A DNA stretch of 64,000 nt from an uncultured Collinsella sp. (lineage in GTDB: Bacteria > Actinomycetota > Coriobacteriia > Coriobacteriales > Coriobacteriaceae), in contig CAAEVV010000027.1 of the NCBI GenBank assembly GCA_900759565.1, positions 9,025 through 73,024 on the forward strand. The letters are read 5' to 3'. The notes below the pieces were generated by a model that made no database searches, was not told the DNA's origin, and saw nothing but the letters and a program-made list of their open reading frames with translations. Of this stretch, positions 44,852-52,671 are shown in pieces; the stretch's first letter is position 1, and every line of letters begins with the position of its first letter. Position numbers and translations under genes: made by a program.

Positions 44852-46039
44852 ATGTCGAGCCTCACCGGTAAGTCATTGAACCCTGTTATGAATCGCAGGA
44901 GCGTTATCGCGAGCGCAGCAGGTCTGGGGGCGATGTCCATTCTAGCTGGCTGCTCCTCCAACGGCGGCGACAGCGGTTCCGCGTCGGGCGACGCTTCGTT
45001 TAAGATCGGCACCATCGGCCCGCTGACCGGCTCCAACGCGTCCTACGGCAAGTCCGTTACACAGGCTGTCGAGCTTGGCTGCAAGGATTTCTCGACCAAG
45101 GATCTGCCGCTTGCCAGCAAGGCCGAGGATGACCAGGCCGATGGCGAGAAGGCCGTCAACGCCTTCAACACCCTGCTCGACTGGGGCATGCAGGCCCTCG
45201 TCGGTCCGACCACCACGGGTGCGTCGGTCGCCGTTGCCGCAGAGTGCGGTAACGACCCCGAGACGTTCATGATCACCCCGTCCGCGTCTTCCGAGGACGT
45301 TACCAAGGGCAAGGATTGCGTCTTCCAGGTTTGCTTCACCGACCCCAACCAGGGTGTCAACGCTGCCAAGTTCCTGGCAGAGAAATATGCGGACGAGAAG
45401 TTCGTGCTGTTCTATAACTCCGGCGACGCCTATTCTTCGGGCATCGCAGATTCCTTTAAGGCCCAGGCCGCTAAGTCCAAGCTCGAGATTGTCGACGAGG
45501 AGACCTTTAAGGACGACTCCGCCACGAGCTTTACCAACCAGCTGACCAAGGCCAAGCAGGCAGGCGCCACCATGATCTTTGCGCCGATCTACTACACGCC
45601 GGCGTCCGTCCTGCTCAAGAACGCCAAGGACATGGGCTACGACGTCAAGATGATGGGCTGCGACGGCATGGACGGCATCCTGGGCGTTGAGGGCTTCGAC
45701 ACCTCTCTTGCCGAGGGCCTGCTGCTCATGACCCCGTTCTCCGCCGACGACGAGAAGAACGCCGACTTCGTCAACGCTTACAAAGATAAGTACGGCGATA
45801 CCCCCGACCAGTTTGCCGCCGACGCCTACGACGGCGTGCATGCGGTGGTCGAGGCTCTCAAGGAGGCCGGCCTGGGTGTCGACGCCGACCCCACCGAGGT
45901 TGCCGAGAAGCTTCCCGAGGCTATGCGCAACATTACTGTTGACGGTCTGACTGGCAAGCTCTCCTGGAACGACAAGGGCCAGGTCCAGAAGGACCCGACG
46001 GCGTACGTCATTACCGACGGCAAGTACGTACAGGCCTAA
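44852..46039 (+). CDS. Branched-chain amino acid ABC transporter binding lipoprotein 2
   Basis: A 395-residue LivJ-type lipoprotein with a twin-Arg (NRRSVIAS) signal and lipobox ILAGC, then KIGTIGPLTGSNASYG. It is clearly a tandem duplicate of the gene before it, with most of the mature part conserved and most differences at the N-terminus and some loops. GAGGAG precedes ATG. It is separated from the first copy by 271 bases that hold no gene and probably a promoter. The two may bind different branched-chain amino acids. Confidence 0.9.
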   Translation: MSSLTGKSLNPVMNRRSVIASAAGLGAMSILAGCSSNGGDSGSASGDASFKIGTIGPLTGSNASYGKSVTQAVELGCKDFSTKDLPLASKAEDDQADGEKAVNAFNTLLDWGMQALVGPTTTGASVAVAAECGNDPETFMITPSASSEDVTKGKDCVFQVCFTDPNQGVNAAKFLAEKYADEKFVLFYNSGDAYSSGIADSFKAQAAKSKLEIVDEETFKDDSATSFTNQLTKAKQAGATMIFAPIYYTPASVLLKNAKDMGYDVKMMGCDGMDGILGVEGFDTSLAEGLLLMTPFSADDEKNADFVNAYKDKYGDTPDQFAADAYDGVHAVVEALKEAGLGVDADPTEVAEKLPEAMRNITVDGLTGKLSWNDKGQVQKDPTAYVITDGKYVQA

Positions 46040-46070
46040 TAGGCCGCCTTACATAGAGCGGTTTTGATCC

Positions 46071-46102
46071 CAAGCAGGGGAGGTTTTGGCCTTCCCTGCT
46101 TG
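46071..46102 (+). promoter_or_regulatory. Stem-loop between binding protein and permease genes
   Basis: AAGCAGGGGA pairs with TTCCCTGCTT across a GGTTTTGGCC-type loop. No T tract follows. Such stems often stabilise binding-protein mRNA and reduce readthrough into permease genes; that role is inferred. Confidence 0.45.
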
Positions 46103-46178
46103 CTTGGTATCTAGGGACGATGTAACGTCCCTGTTTCATACATCAACTGGAAACCTATTCGAAAGGGGGATGTGGAAC

Positions 46179-47060
46179 ATGACGGTCTTTATCCAATACC
46201 TGGTCAACGGCCTGTCCATGGGCAGCGTCTACGCCATCATCGCGTTGGGCTACACCATGGTCTACGGTATCGCCAAGATGCTCAACTTCGCTCACGGCGA
46301 CGTCATCATGGTCGGTGCCTATGTCTCGTTCTGTGCCACGTCGTATCTCGGCCTCCCGGGCTGGGCATCTGTAATTCTCTCTTGTGTGGTCTGTACCGTT
46401 CTCGGTGTTCTCATCGAGGGTCTGGCATACAAACCGCTGCGCCAGGCGGGCCCGCTGGCCGTTCTGATTACGGCTATCGGTGTGTCTTACTTCCTGCAGA
46501 ACGCCGCACAGCTTCTGTGGGGCGCCACGCCCAAGAACTTCACTTCGCTCGTCACCTTCCAGGTGCCGGAGTTCTTGGCCAAGTTCAACGTAAGCGCCGT
46601 CTCGCTCGTCACCATCGTCGCCTGCCTGGTTATCATGGCCGGCCTGATGTTCTTTACAGGTAAGACCAAGATGGGCAAAGCCATGCGTGCCGTGTCCGAG
46701 GACAAGGCCGCCGCTCAGCTCATGGGCATCAACGTCAACCGCACCATCTCGATGACGTTTGCCATCGGCTCTGCCCTTGCCGCCATCGCCGGCGTGCTGC
46801 TGTGCTCTTACTCGCCGGTGCTGCAGCCCACGACGGGTGCCATGCCTGGCATCAAGGCCTTCGACGCCGCCGTCTTCGGTGGCATCGGCTCCATCCCCGG
46901 CGCCTTTGTCGGCGGCATTCTCATCGGCATCATCGAGGCGATGGCGCAGGCCTACATTTCCACAAGCCTTGCCAACTCCATCGTCTTTGGTGTTTTGATC
47001 ATCGTCCTGCTCGTCAAGCCTGCCGGCCTCTTGGGCAAGTACGTCCCCGAGAAGGTGTAG
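46179..47060 (+). CDS. livH: Branched-chain amino acid permease LivH
   Basis: A 293-residue membrane permease, about eight spans. Start FIQYLVNGLSMGSVYAIIALGYTMVYG, then FAHGDVIMVGAY (family signature). The loop contacting the ATPases lies in MRAVSEDKAAAQLMGINVNRT. Start 46179 has AAAGGGGGA 9 bases upstream; ATG 46170 is the alternative. Confidence 0.92.
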   Translation: MTVFIQYLVNGLSMGSVYAIIALGYTMVYGIAKMLNFAHGDVIMVGAYVSFCATSYLGLPGWASVILSCVVCTVLGVLIEGLAYKPLRQAGPLAVLITAIGVSYFLQNAAQLLWGATPKNFTSLVTFQVPEFLAKFNVSAVSLVTIVACLVIMAGLMFFTGKTKMGKAMRAVSEDKAAAQLMGINVNRTISMTFAIGSALAAIAGVLLCSYSPVLQPTTGAMPGIKAFDAAVFGGIGSIPGAFVGGILIGIIEAMAQAYISTSLANSIVFGVLIIVLLVKPAGLLGKYVPEKV

Positions 47061-48149
47061 GTGAGCGTTATGAAGTTTCTTAAAGACAAGCAGACGCGTC
47101 ACGACTTTGTCACGTACGCCATGTGCATCGTGGCCTTCGCCATCGTGTTCTTTATGCAGTCTAACCACATGATTCCGCGCATGATCGCCGGTCAGCTGGT
47201 TCCCATCACGGCCTATATCGTCATGGCCATTTCCCTTAACCTCGTCGTCGGCATCGCGGGCGACTTGTCGCTGGGCCACGCAGGCTTTATGAGTGTCGGC
47301 GCCTATACGGGAATCGTCACCGCCGTCGCGCTGGAGAGCGCCGTTCCCTCCGATCCGGTGCGCCTTATCATCAGTATCGTGGTCGGCGCCATCGCTGCCG
47401 CCATCCTGGGCTTCTTGATTGGCATCCCGGTCCTTCGTCTGAGCGGCGACTATCTGGCTATCGTGACGCTGGCCTTTGGCGAGATTATCAAGGAGATCGT
47501 CACCTGCCTCATTGTGGGCGTCGATTCCCGCGGCCTGCATGTGATCTTTAACATCACGGGTAACTCCACGATCGATGACCTGCACCTGCTCGAGGACGGC
47601 ACCGCCATCATCAAGGGCGCCCAGGGCGCCTCGGGCGTGTCGACGTACTCGACCTTCCTCGCCGGTGCCATCCTGGTCATGGTCGCACTCGTGATCGTGC
47701 TCAACCTGGTTCGCAGCCGTACCGGCCGTGCCATTATGGCCGTGCGCGACAACAAGATCGCTGCCGAGTCTGTGGGCATCTCCGTCACCGAGTACCGCAT
47801 GATCGCCTTCGTGGTTTCCGCTGCCCTCGCCGGTGCTGCCGGAGCTCTCTTCGGCGGTAACTTCTCGCAGCTCTCCGCCACCAAGTTCGACTTCAACACG
47901 TCCATCCTCATCCTGGTGTTCGTGGTCCTGGGCGGTCTGGGCAATATGCGCGGCTCCGTCATCGCGGCGGCATTGCTCACGGTGCTTCCCGAGCTGCTCC
48001 GTCAGTTCTCGGACTACCGCATGCTCATCTACGCCATCGTGCTGATCTTGGTCATGATCTTTACCAACAACCCGCAGCTCAAGGCGTTCTTCGGTCGCGT
48101 CAAGGATCGCTTTGCTTCCAAGAAGGAGGTGGCAGCCGATGCCCAGTAA
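47061..48149 (+). CDS. livM: Branched-chain amino acid permease LivM
   Basis: A 362-residue membrane permease. LVVGIAGDLSLGHAGFMSVGAY is the LivM signature and MAVRDNKIAAESVGI the ATPase-coupling loop. The residue string after the fourth span (HLLEDGTAIIKG) is an external loop. It begins at GTG 47061 directly after the livH stop; ATG 47070 is the alternative start. Confidence 0.92.
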   Translation: MSVMKFLKDKQTRHDFVTYAMCIVAFAIVFFMQSNHMIPRMIAGQLVPITAYIVMAISLNLVVGIAGDLSLGHAGFMSVGAYTGIVTAVALESAVPSDPVRLIISIVVGAIAAAILGFLIGIPVLRLSGDYLAIVTLAFGEIIKEIVTCLIVGVDSRGLHVIFNITGNSTIDDLHLLEDGTAIIKGAQGASGVSTYSTFLAGAILVMVALVIVLNLVRSRTGRAIMAVRDNKIAAESVGISVTEYRMIAFVVSAALAGAAGALFGGNFSQLSATKFDFNTSILILVFVVLGGLGNMRGSVIAAALLTVLPELLRQFSDYRMLIYAIVLILVMIFTNNPQLKAFFGRVKDRFASKKEVAADAQ

Positions 48150-48999
48150 ATTTGAGTTCAACAAGGGCAAGATGGTCCCGTATCCTTCTGGCGCCATCGT
48201 TCCCGACCGCGACCTGGGCGAGCGCCCGGCACTCGAGTGCATCCACCTGGGCATTGAGTTCGGTGGCCTTAAGGCGGTCGACGACTTTAGCCTGACTATC
48301 GGCAAGACCGAGATCGCCGGTCTGATCGGCCCCAACGGTGCCGGTAAGACCACGGTCTTCAACCTGCTCACCAAGGTGTATCAGCCCACGCACGGCACCA
48401 TCCTGCTCGACGGTGAGGACACCTCGGGCAAGTCGGTCTATCAGGTCAACCGCATGGGTATTGCCCGTACCTTCCAGAACATTCGTCTGTTCAACACCAT
48501 GACGGTGGAGGATAACGTTAAGGTCGGCCTGCACAACCAGGAGCGCTACTCCGGCTTTGAGGGCGTGCTGCGCCTGCCGAAGTATTGGAAGCACGAAAAG
48601 GCCGCCCACGAGCGCGCCATGGAGCTGCTGTCCATCTTTGATATGGAGCATCTGGCAAACGAGCAGGCCGGATCGTTGCCTTACGGCGCTCAGCGCCGTT
48701 TGGAGATCGTCCGCGCGCTTGCCACCAACCCCAAGCTACTGCTGCTCGACGAGCCTGCCGCCGGCATGAACCCGTCCGAGACCGCGGAGCTCATGGAGAA
48801 CATCGTCAAGATTCGCGACACCTTTGGCATTGCCATCATGCTTATCGAGCATGATATGTCGCTCGTTATGAACATCTGCGAGGGCATCTGCGTGCTCAAC
48901 TTTGGTAAGGTCATCGCCAAGGGCACGGCAGAGGAAATCCAGAATAACGATGCCGTTATCGAGGCGTATCTGGGCAAGCAGGATAAGGGGGAGAACTAA
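48139..48999 (+). CDS. livG: Branched-chain amino acid ABC ATPase LivG
   Basis: A 286-residue ATPase. Walker A GPNGAGKTT, Walker B LLLLDEPAAGMNP, with FQNIRLF as the Q-loop region and SLPYGAQRRLE as the signature (here SLPYG replaces the usual LSYGQ). It has about 35 extra residues at the N-terminus. AAGGAGGT lies 8 bases before ATG 48139, which overlaps the livM end by 11 bases. Confidence 0.93.
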   Translation: MPSKFEFNKGKMVPYPSGAIVPDRDLGERPALECIHLGIEFGGLKAVDDFSLTIGKTEIAGLIGPNGAGKTTVFNLLTKVYQPTHGTILLDGEDTSGKSVYQVNRMGIARTFQNIRLFNTMTVEDNVKVGLHNQERYSGFEGVLRLPKYWKHEKAAHERAMELLSIFDMEHLANEQAGSLPYGAQRRLEIVRALATNPKLLLLDEPAAGMNPSETAELMENIVKIRDTFGIAIMLIEHDMSLVMNICEGICVLNFGKVIAKGTAEEIQNNDAVIEAYLGKQDKGEN

Positions 49000-49713
49000 A
49001 TGGCAGAGCCGATGCTTTCCGTCTACAACATCAACGTCTGGTACGGCGCCATCCACGCCATCAAGGACATCTCCTTTAACGTTAACGAGGGCGAGATCGT
49101 GGCCTTGATTGGTGCCAACGGTGCCGGCAAGTCCACAACGCTCAAGACCATCTCGGGCCTGCTGCGCTCCAAGACCGGCTCCATCAAGTTTATGGGCGAG
49201 GACATTACCCATACGCCCGCCGACAAGCTGGTTGGTAAGGGCCTGGCTCAGGTTCCCGAGGGTCGTCGCGCCTTTTTGCAGATGACGGTTGAGGAGAACC
49301 TGGAGATGGGCGCCTATACGCAGCCCAAGTCCACGGTGGCTCCGGGCCTCGAGCGCGTCTACGAGCAGTTCCCGCGCCTGAAGGAACGCCGTCGCCAGGT
49401 CGCCGGCACCCTTTCGGGCGGTGAGCAGCAGATGCTTGTTATGGGGCGCGCTCTTATGAGTAACCCCAAACTGCTTATGCTCGACGAACCTTCCATGGGT
49501 CTGGCACCGATTCTGATCGAACAGATCTTCCAGATTGTCGAGGACCTGCACAAGGCCGGCACCACGGTGCTTCTGGTCGAGCAGAACGCGCAGATGGCGC
49601 TCTCGATTGCTACGCGCGGTTACGTGCTCGAGACCGGCAAGATCACCATGACCGGCACCGGCCAAGAGCTACTGCACGACGATAACGTGCGTAAAGCCTA
49701 CCTGGGTGGTTAA
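49000..49713 (+). CDS. livF: Branched-chain amino acid ABC ATPase LivF
   Basis: A 237-residue ATPase, second of the Liv pair. Walker A GANGAGKST, signature TLSGGEQQML, Walker B LLMLDEPSMGLAP, then LLVEQNAQ. It begins right after the livG stop and has a strong terminator after its own stop, which ends the operon. Confidence 0.94.
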   Translation: MAEPMLSVYNINVWYGAIHAIKDISFNVNEGEIVALIGANGAGKSTTLKTISGLLRSKTGSIKFMGEDITHTPADKLVGKGLAQVPEGRRAFLQMTVEENLEMGAYTQPKSTVAPGLERVYEQFPRLKERRRQVAGTLSGGEQQMLVMGRALMSNPKLLMLDEPSMGLAPILIEQIFQIVEDLHKAGTTVLLVEQNAQMALSIATRGYVLETGKITMTGTGQELLHDDNVRKAYLGG

Positions 49714-49726
49714 TCCATTCAACAAA

Positions 49727-49762
49727 GGGGGCGCTGACCAACCCGGTCAGCGCCCCCTTTTT
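49727..49762 (+). terminator. Terminator of the liv operon
   Basis: GGGGGCGCTGACC (49727-49739) pairs perfectly with 49745-49757, then TTTTT. Confidence 0.92.
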
Positions 49763-49831
49763 AAGTTGCGGTGGAATAGGGACTAAATGGGAGTCTCAGA
49801 GGCCAAAACAGTCCCTATTCCACCGCAACTT
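49763..49831. repeat. Perfect 22-bp inverted repeat element (69 bp)
   Basis: Arms 49763-49784 (AAGTTGCGGTGGAATAGG...) and 49810-49831 are exact reverse complements around a 25-base centre. It starts right after the T tract of the liv terminator and is unrelated to it. It ends about 58 bases before cutC. Probably a dispersed palindromic element. Confidence 0.85.
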
Positions 49832-49889
49832 CATGGGGATGTGTGACAATGCCCGTCGGAAAACATCTGCTGTCTTTGGGGGTCTATCT

Positions 49890-50567
49890 ATGCTGTACGA
49901 GTTTTGTGCCGAGAACTTTGAGCGGGTGCCGGCGGCCATCGAGGCCGGTGCGGGGCGCATCGAGCTGTGCGATAACCTTGCCGTCGGTGGTACCACGCCC
50001 TCGGCCGGCGTTATCAGCGCTACGACCAACTATGCCCACGAACACGATGCACGGGTGATGTGCATGATCCGTCCGCGTGGCGGCGACTTTCACTACAACC
50101 AGGATGAGCTGCGCATGATGGAGATGGACTTGGGCCTTGCCGTGAGTGCGGGCGTTGACGGCTTGGTCTTTGGCTGCTGCAAACCCTGCGCTGGCGGATG
50201 GGCGCTCGACGAACTTACGCTTGGCGCCCTCGTGATGGCTGCGGGCTGCGCGACCGAGGAATGTAAGCGTGAGCCCATCGACATCACCTTCCACATGGCA
50301 TTTGACCAGCTCTCGCCCGAGGCTCAGCTCGATGCGATTGATACACTTGCCGACTGCGGCGTTACGCGCATCCTCACGCATGGCGGCGCTGCCGGTACGT
50401 CGATCGAGGATAATTTCGATCACCTGGCTCGTTTAATCGAGTATGCGGGTGATCGTTTGACCATCCTTCCCGGCGGCGGCATCACTACGGCAAATCGCGA
50501 CGCGGTCGCGGCGGCGCTAGACGTCTCCGAGATCCATGGCACCAAGATCGTGCCGCTGGAGGTATAA
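49890..50567 (+). CDS. cutC: CutC family protein
   Basis: A 225-residue TIM-barrel protein of the CutC family, named for a copper link that is not well proven. Visible marks: AGAGRIELCDNLAVGGTTPS, MIRPRGGDFHYN, DGLVFGCC, ITFHMAFDQ and RILTHGGA. The start is set at ATG 49890 (MLYEFCAENFERV), which fits family N-termini; 19 upstream codons are open. It ends 3 bases before the DUF4931 gene, so the two are probably co-expressed. Confidence 0.9.
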   Translation: MLYEFCAENFERVPAAIEAGAGRIELCDNLAVGGTTPSAGVISATTNYAHEHDARVMCMIRPRGGDFHYNQDELRMMEMDLGLAVSAGVDGLVFGCCKPCAGGWALDELTLGALVMAAGCATEECKREPIDITFHMAFDQLSPEAQLDAIDTLADCGVTRILTHGGAAGTSIEDNFDHLARLIEYAGDRLTILPGGGITTANRDAVAAALDVSEIHGTKIVPLEV

Positions 50568-50570
50568 CCC

Positions 50571-51371
50571 GTGGCGCTGGTATTTGACGTTCAGCAGGCG
50601 AGCGGTAAGCCCGACGATAATCGTCTCCCTGGCACCGCGTGCCCCTTTTGCGACACGGAGGGGCTTGCCAACATCATCCAGCGCGATGGTGACTGCATCT
50701 GGCTCGAGAATAAGTTCAAGACCTTGCGGGCCACACGTCAGACCGTATTGATCGAGTCTGCCAATCACGACGCCGACCTGGTGACCTATGAACCGGATGA
50801 GCTGCATCATGTGATGCGGTTTGCCCTGGGCTGTTGGCAGCAGATGATCGATTCCCAACAGTACCGCAGTGTGCTCATGTACAAGAACAAAGGCCCGCTT
50901 TCGGGCGGCAGCCTCGTCCATCCACACATGCAGATTGTGGGCTTGGAACAGGAGGACGGCTATGCGGCGCTGACCTCAGCCAACTTTGAAGGCATCAGTG
51001 TCTGGCAACAAGGGAGAATCTCGGTCGACATCTCAACCGAACCGATCATGGGGTTCTTTGAGGTCAACGTTTCAGCCCCGCAGGGAATCGCCGCCAGCGA
51101 TGGCGCGCGAGACCAGGCCGAGACGGACCTCTTCGCCGATGCGATTCAGGTAGCTCTGCGCTATATCCTGAACGAGCACCATGGTGGTCGCGCAGAGTCG
51201 TACAACTTGTTCTTCTACCACATGGACGGTCGGACCATTGCCAAGGCGCTGCCGGGTTGGGTGGTTTCACCCTACTTTGTCGGGTATCGGCTGGCTCAGG
51301 TCAATGCTGAGACCACGCTCGATGTCGATGCGGAGCGACTCCGCGCACATCTGGAGGCGCTCACATCGTAA
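50571..51371 (+). CDS. DUF4931 protein, GalT/HIT-like nucleotide transferase fold
   Basis: A 266-residue protein with an early zinc pair (ACPFCDTEG), a metal or catalytic motif HPHMQIVG in the position of the GalT HPH, and a late FFYHMDGRTIAK. It resembles DUF4931, related to galactose-1-phosphate uridylyltransferase. Reaction unknown. It starts with GTG 3 bases after cutC; GGAGGT is inside the end of cutC. Confidence 0.75.
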   Translation: MALVFDVQQASGKPDDNRLPGTACPFCDTEGLANIIQRDGDCIWLENKFKTLRATRQTVLIESANHDADLVTYEPDELHHVMRFALGCWQQMIDSQQYRSVLMYKNKGPLSGGSLVHPHMQIVGLEQEDGYAALTSANFEGISVWQQGRISVDISTEPIMGFFEVNVSAPQGIAASDGARDQAETDLFADAIQVALRYILNEHHGGRAESYNLFFYHMDGRTIAKALPGWVVSPYFVGYRLAQVNAETTLDVDAERLRAHLEALTS

Positions 51372-51398
51372 AGTGAGCGCCCGCACACTGCGGACGGT

Positions 51399-52397
51399 TT
51401 AGCGCGCCATTGCATCGCGGCCGGCCTCGACGCGCTTGCGCTGGGCGGCGCGCTCCTCGCCGGTCAGACGCTCAAAGAAGTGCCCGATAAGCGAGGCGAG
51501 CACCTGCTGAAACAACGTTCCACACATGACGGGAAACACAACTTCGCCCGGAAAGTATTGCGTGGCGATGACGGCGCCCGAAGAGATATTGCGCATGCCG
51601 CAGGTAAAGCACATGGTGGTCGTTTCGCTATATGGCAGATGCAGCGCGCGGGCGACCAGAATGCCGACGACAAAGCCGCTGATGGCGAAGACCAAAATAA
51701 AGAGGGCTACTTCCAAGCGCACCGCGTTCATGTGCAGCATGTACTCGCTCATGGCGGTGGAGTTGGAGGCGATAACGCCCATCATCATGAACTTGCAGGC
51801 GGGCGAGAGCGCGGGGGAGAGTTTTTCGTGCCCCCATCCGCGCGTGAGCTCGTTGATCACGATGCCGAGCACGGCGGGGATGGCGATCATAAGGGCCATG
51901 TTCTGCATCATACTTGGCACGTCGATCGAGACGGTGGCGCCCAGCAGGAGCTTGAGCGTAAGCGGAATCGTCACAGGTGAGATGACCGAGGACGTCAGGA
52001 TGATGGTGAGTGCGAGCGGGCCGTTGCCGCCGAACATGCTGATCCACATAAAAGCGGTGACTGCCACGGGCACACTGTATTCGAGCACGATGCCGCAGAC
52101 AAGGTTGGGGTTGGAACCAAAGAACAACGATCCCATGGCATAGGCCGCGATGGGAATAAGCGCCGCCGAGACCAACAATGCCACAATCAGGTGCAGCGGA
52201 CGGTGGAACACCTCGGCTACCTGGTGAAAGGTGTTGCTGAGCGCACCTTGGAACGTCATAAAGGCAAACAAGGTGGGAACGATGGGCTTGAGCACGCCGA
52301 TCTGCTGGGGAAAGAGCACGCCGAGCGCCACGCAAATCGGAACGATGATCTGCATATGCCCCGCGAGGAACTTTCCCAGTCCAGCCCATTGCTTCAT
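51399..52397 (-). CDS. Bile acid:sodium symporter family protein
   Basis: A 332-residue, nine- to ten-span membrane protein of the SBF/BASS family. Typical segments are VALGVLFPQ near the start, FMTFQGAL, GIVLEYSVPVAVTAFMW, and TMCFTCGMRNISSGAVIA in the sodium-site region. It ends in a basic tail. Members carry bile acids, pantoate or keto acids with sodium; in a gut Coriobacterium bile acid import is possible but unproven. Confidence 0.85.
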   Translation of the reverse strand: MKQWAGLGKFLAGHMQIIVPICVALGVLFPQQIGVLKPIVPTLFAFMTFQGALSNTFHQVAEVFHRPLHLIVALLVSAALIPIAAYAMGSLFFGSNPNLVCGIVLEYSVPVAVTAFMWISMFGGNGPLALTIILTSSVISPVTIPLTLKLLLGATVSIDVPSMMQNMALMIAIPAVLGIVINELTRGWGHEKLSPALSPACKFMMMGVIASNSTAMSEYMLHMNAVRLEVALFILVFAISGFVVGILVARALHLPYSETTTMCFTCGMRNISSGAVIATQYFPGEVVFPVMCGTLFQQVLASLIGHFFERLTGEERAAQRKRVEAGRDAMAR

Positions 52398-52557
52398 ATG
52401 CCCCGTGACTCCCTTTATCCGCGAACTTGTTTGTATGGATATGCTAGACGCTCACATGTGTCCGTGCGTCAGAAACGCTCGATTATTTCGAGGCTATTAC
52501 CGGCATCGTTTACCGAAACCGCGGCGTGCTGCGGCGATTTGCGTCCGCGCCGCACGG

Positions 52558-52563
52558 TATAAT
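52558..52563 (+). promoter_or_regulatory. Consensus -10 (TATAAT) upstream of recJ
   Basis: A perfect TATAAT lies 109 bases before the recJ start. A TTG-containing -35 is not well spaced (GATTTG with 16 bases is the best), so the promoter may depend on an activator or be extended. Confidence 0.45.
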
Positions 52564-52671
52564 AAATCCGTTCAACAGATCTGCCTGCCGAAGCGGGCAT
52601 ACACAGAGGACTCATCGCTATGAACCGTGAGAGGTATCGCGGCGACCTGCCCCTATCGGGGGTGGGTGCCT

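Noticed and set aside
46155..48374. 739-codon open frame antisense to livH-livM
   Set aside because: Asp/His/Gly-rich shadow frame with no recognisable protein; the sense genes are certain.
49890..50567. Copper operon around cutC
   Set aside because: No copper ATPase, chaperone or CsoR-type regulator is adjacent; the neighbour is a DUF4931 protein.
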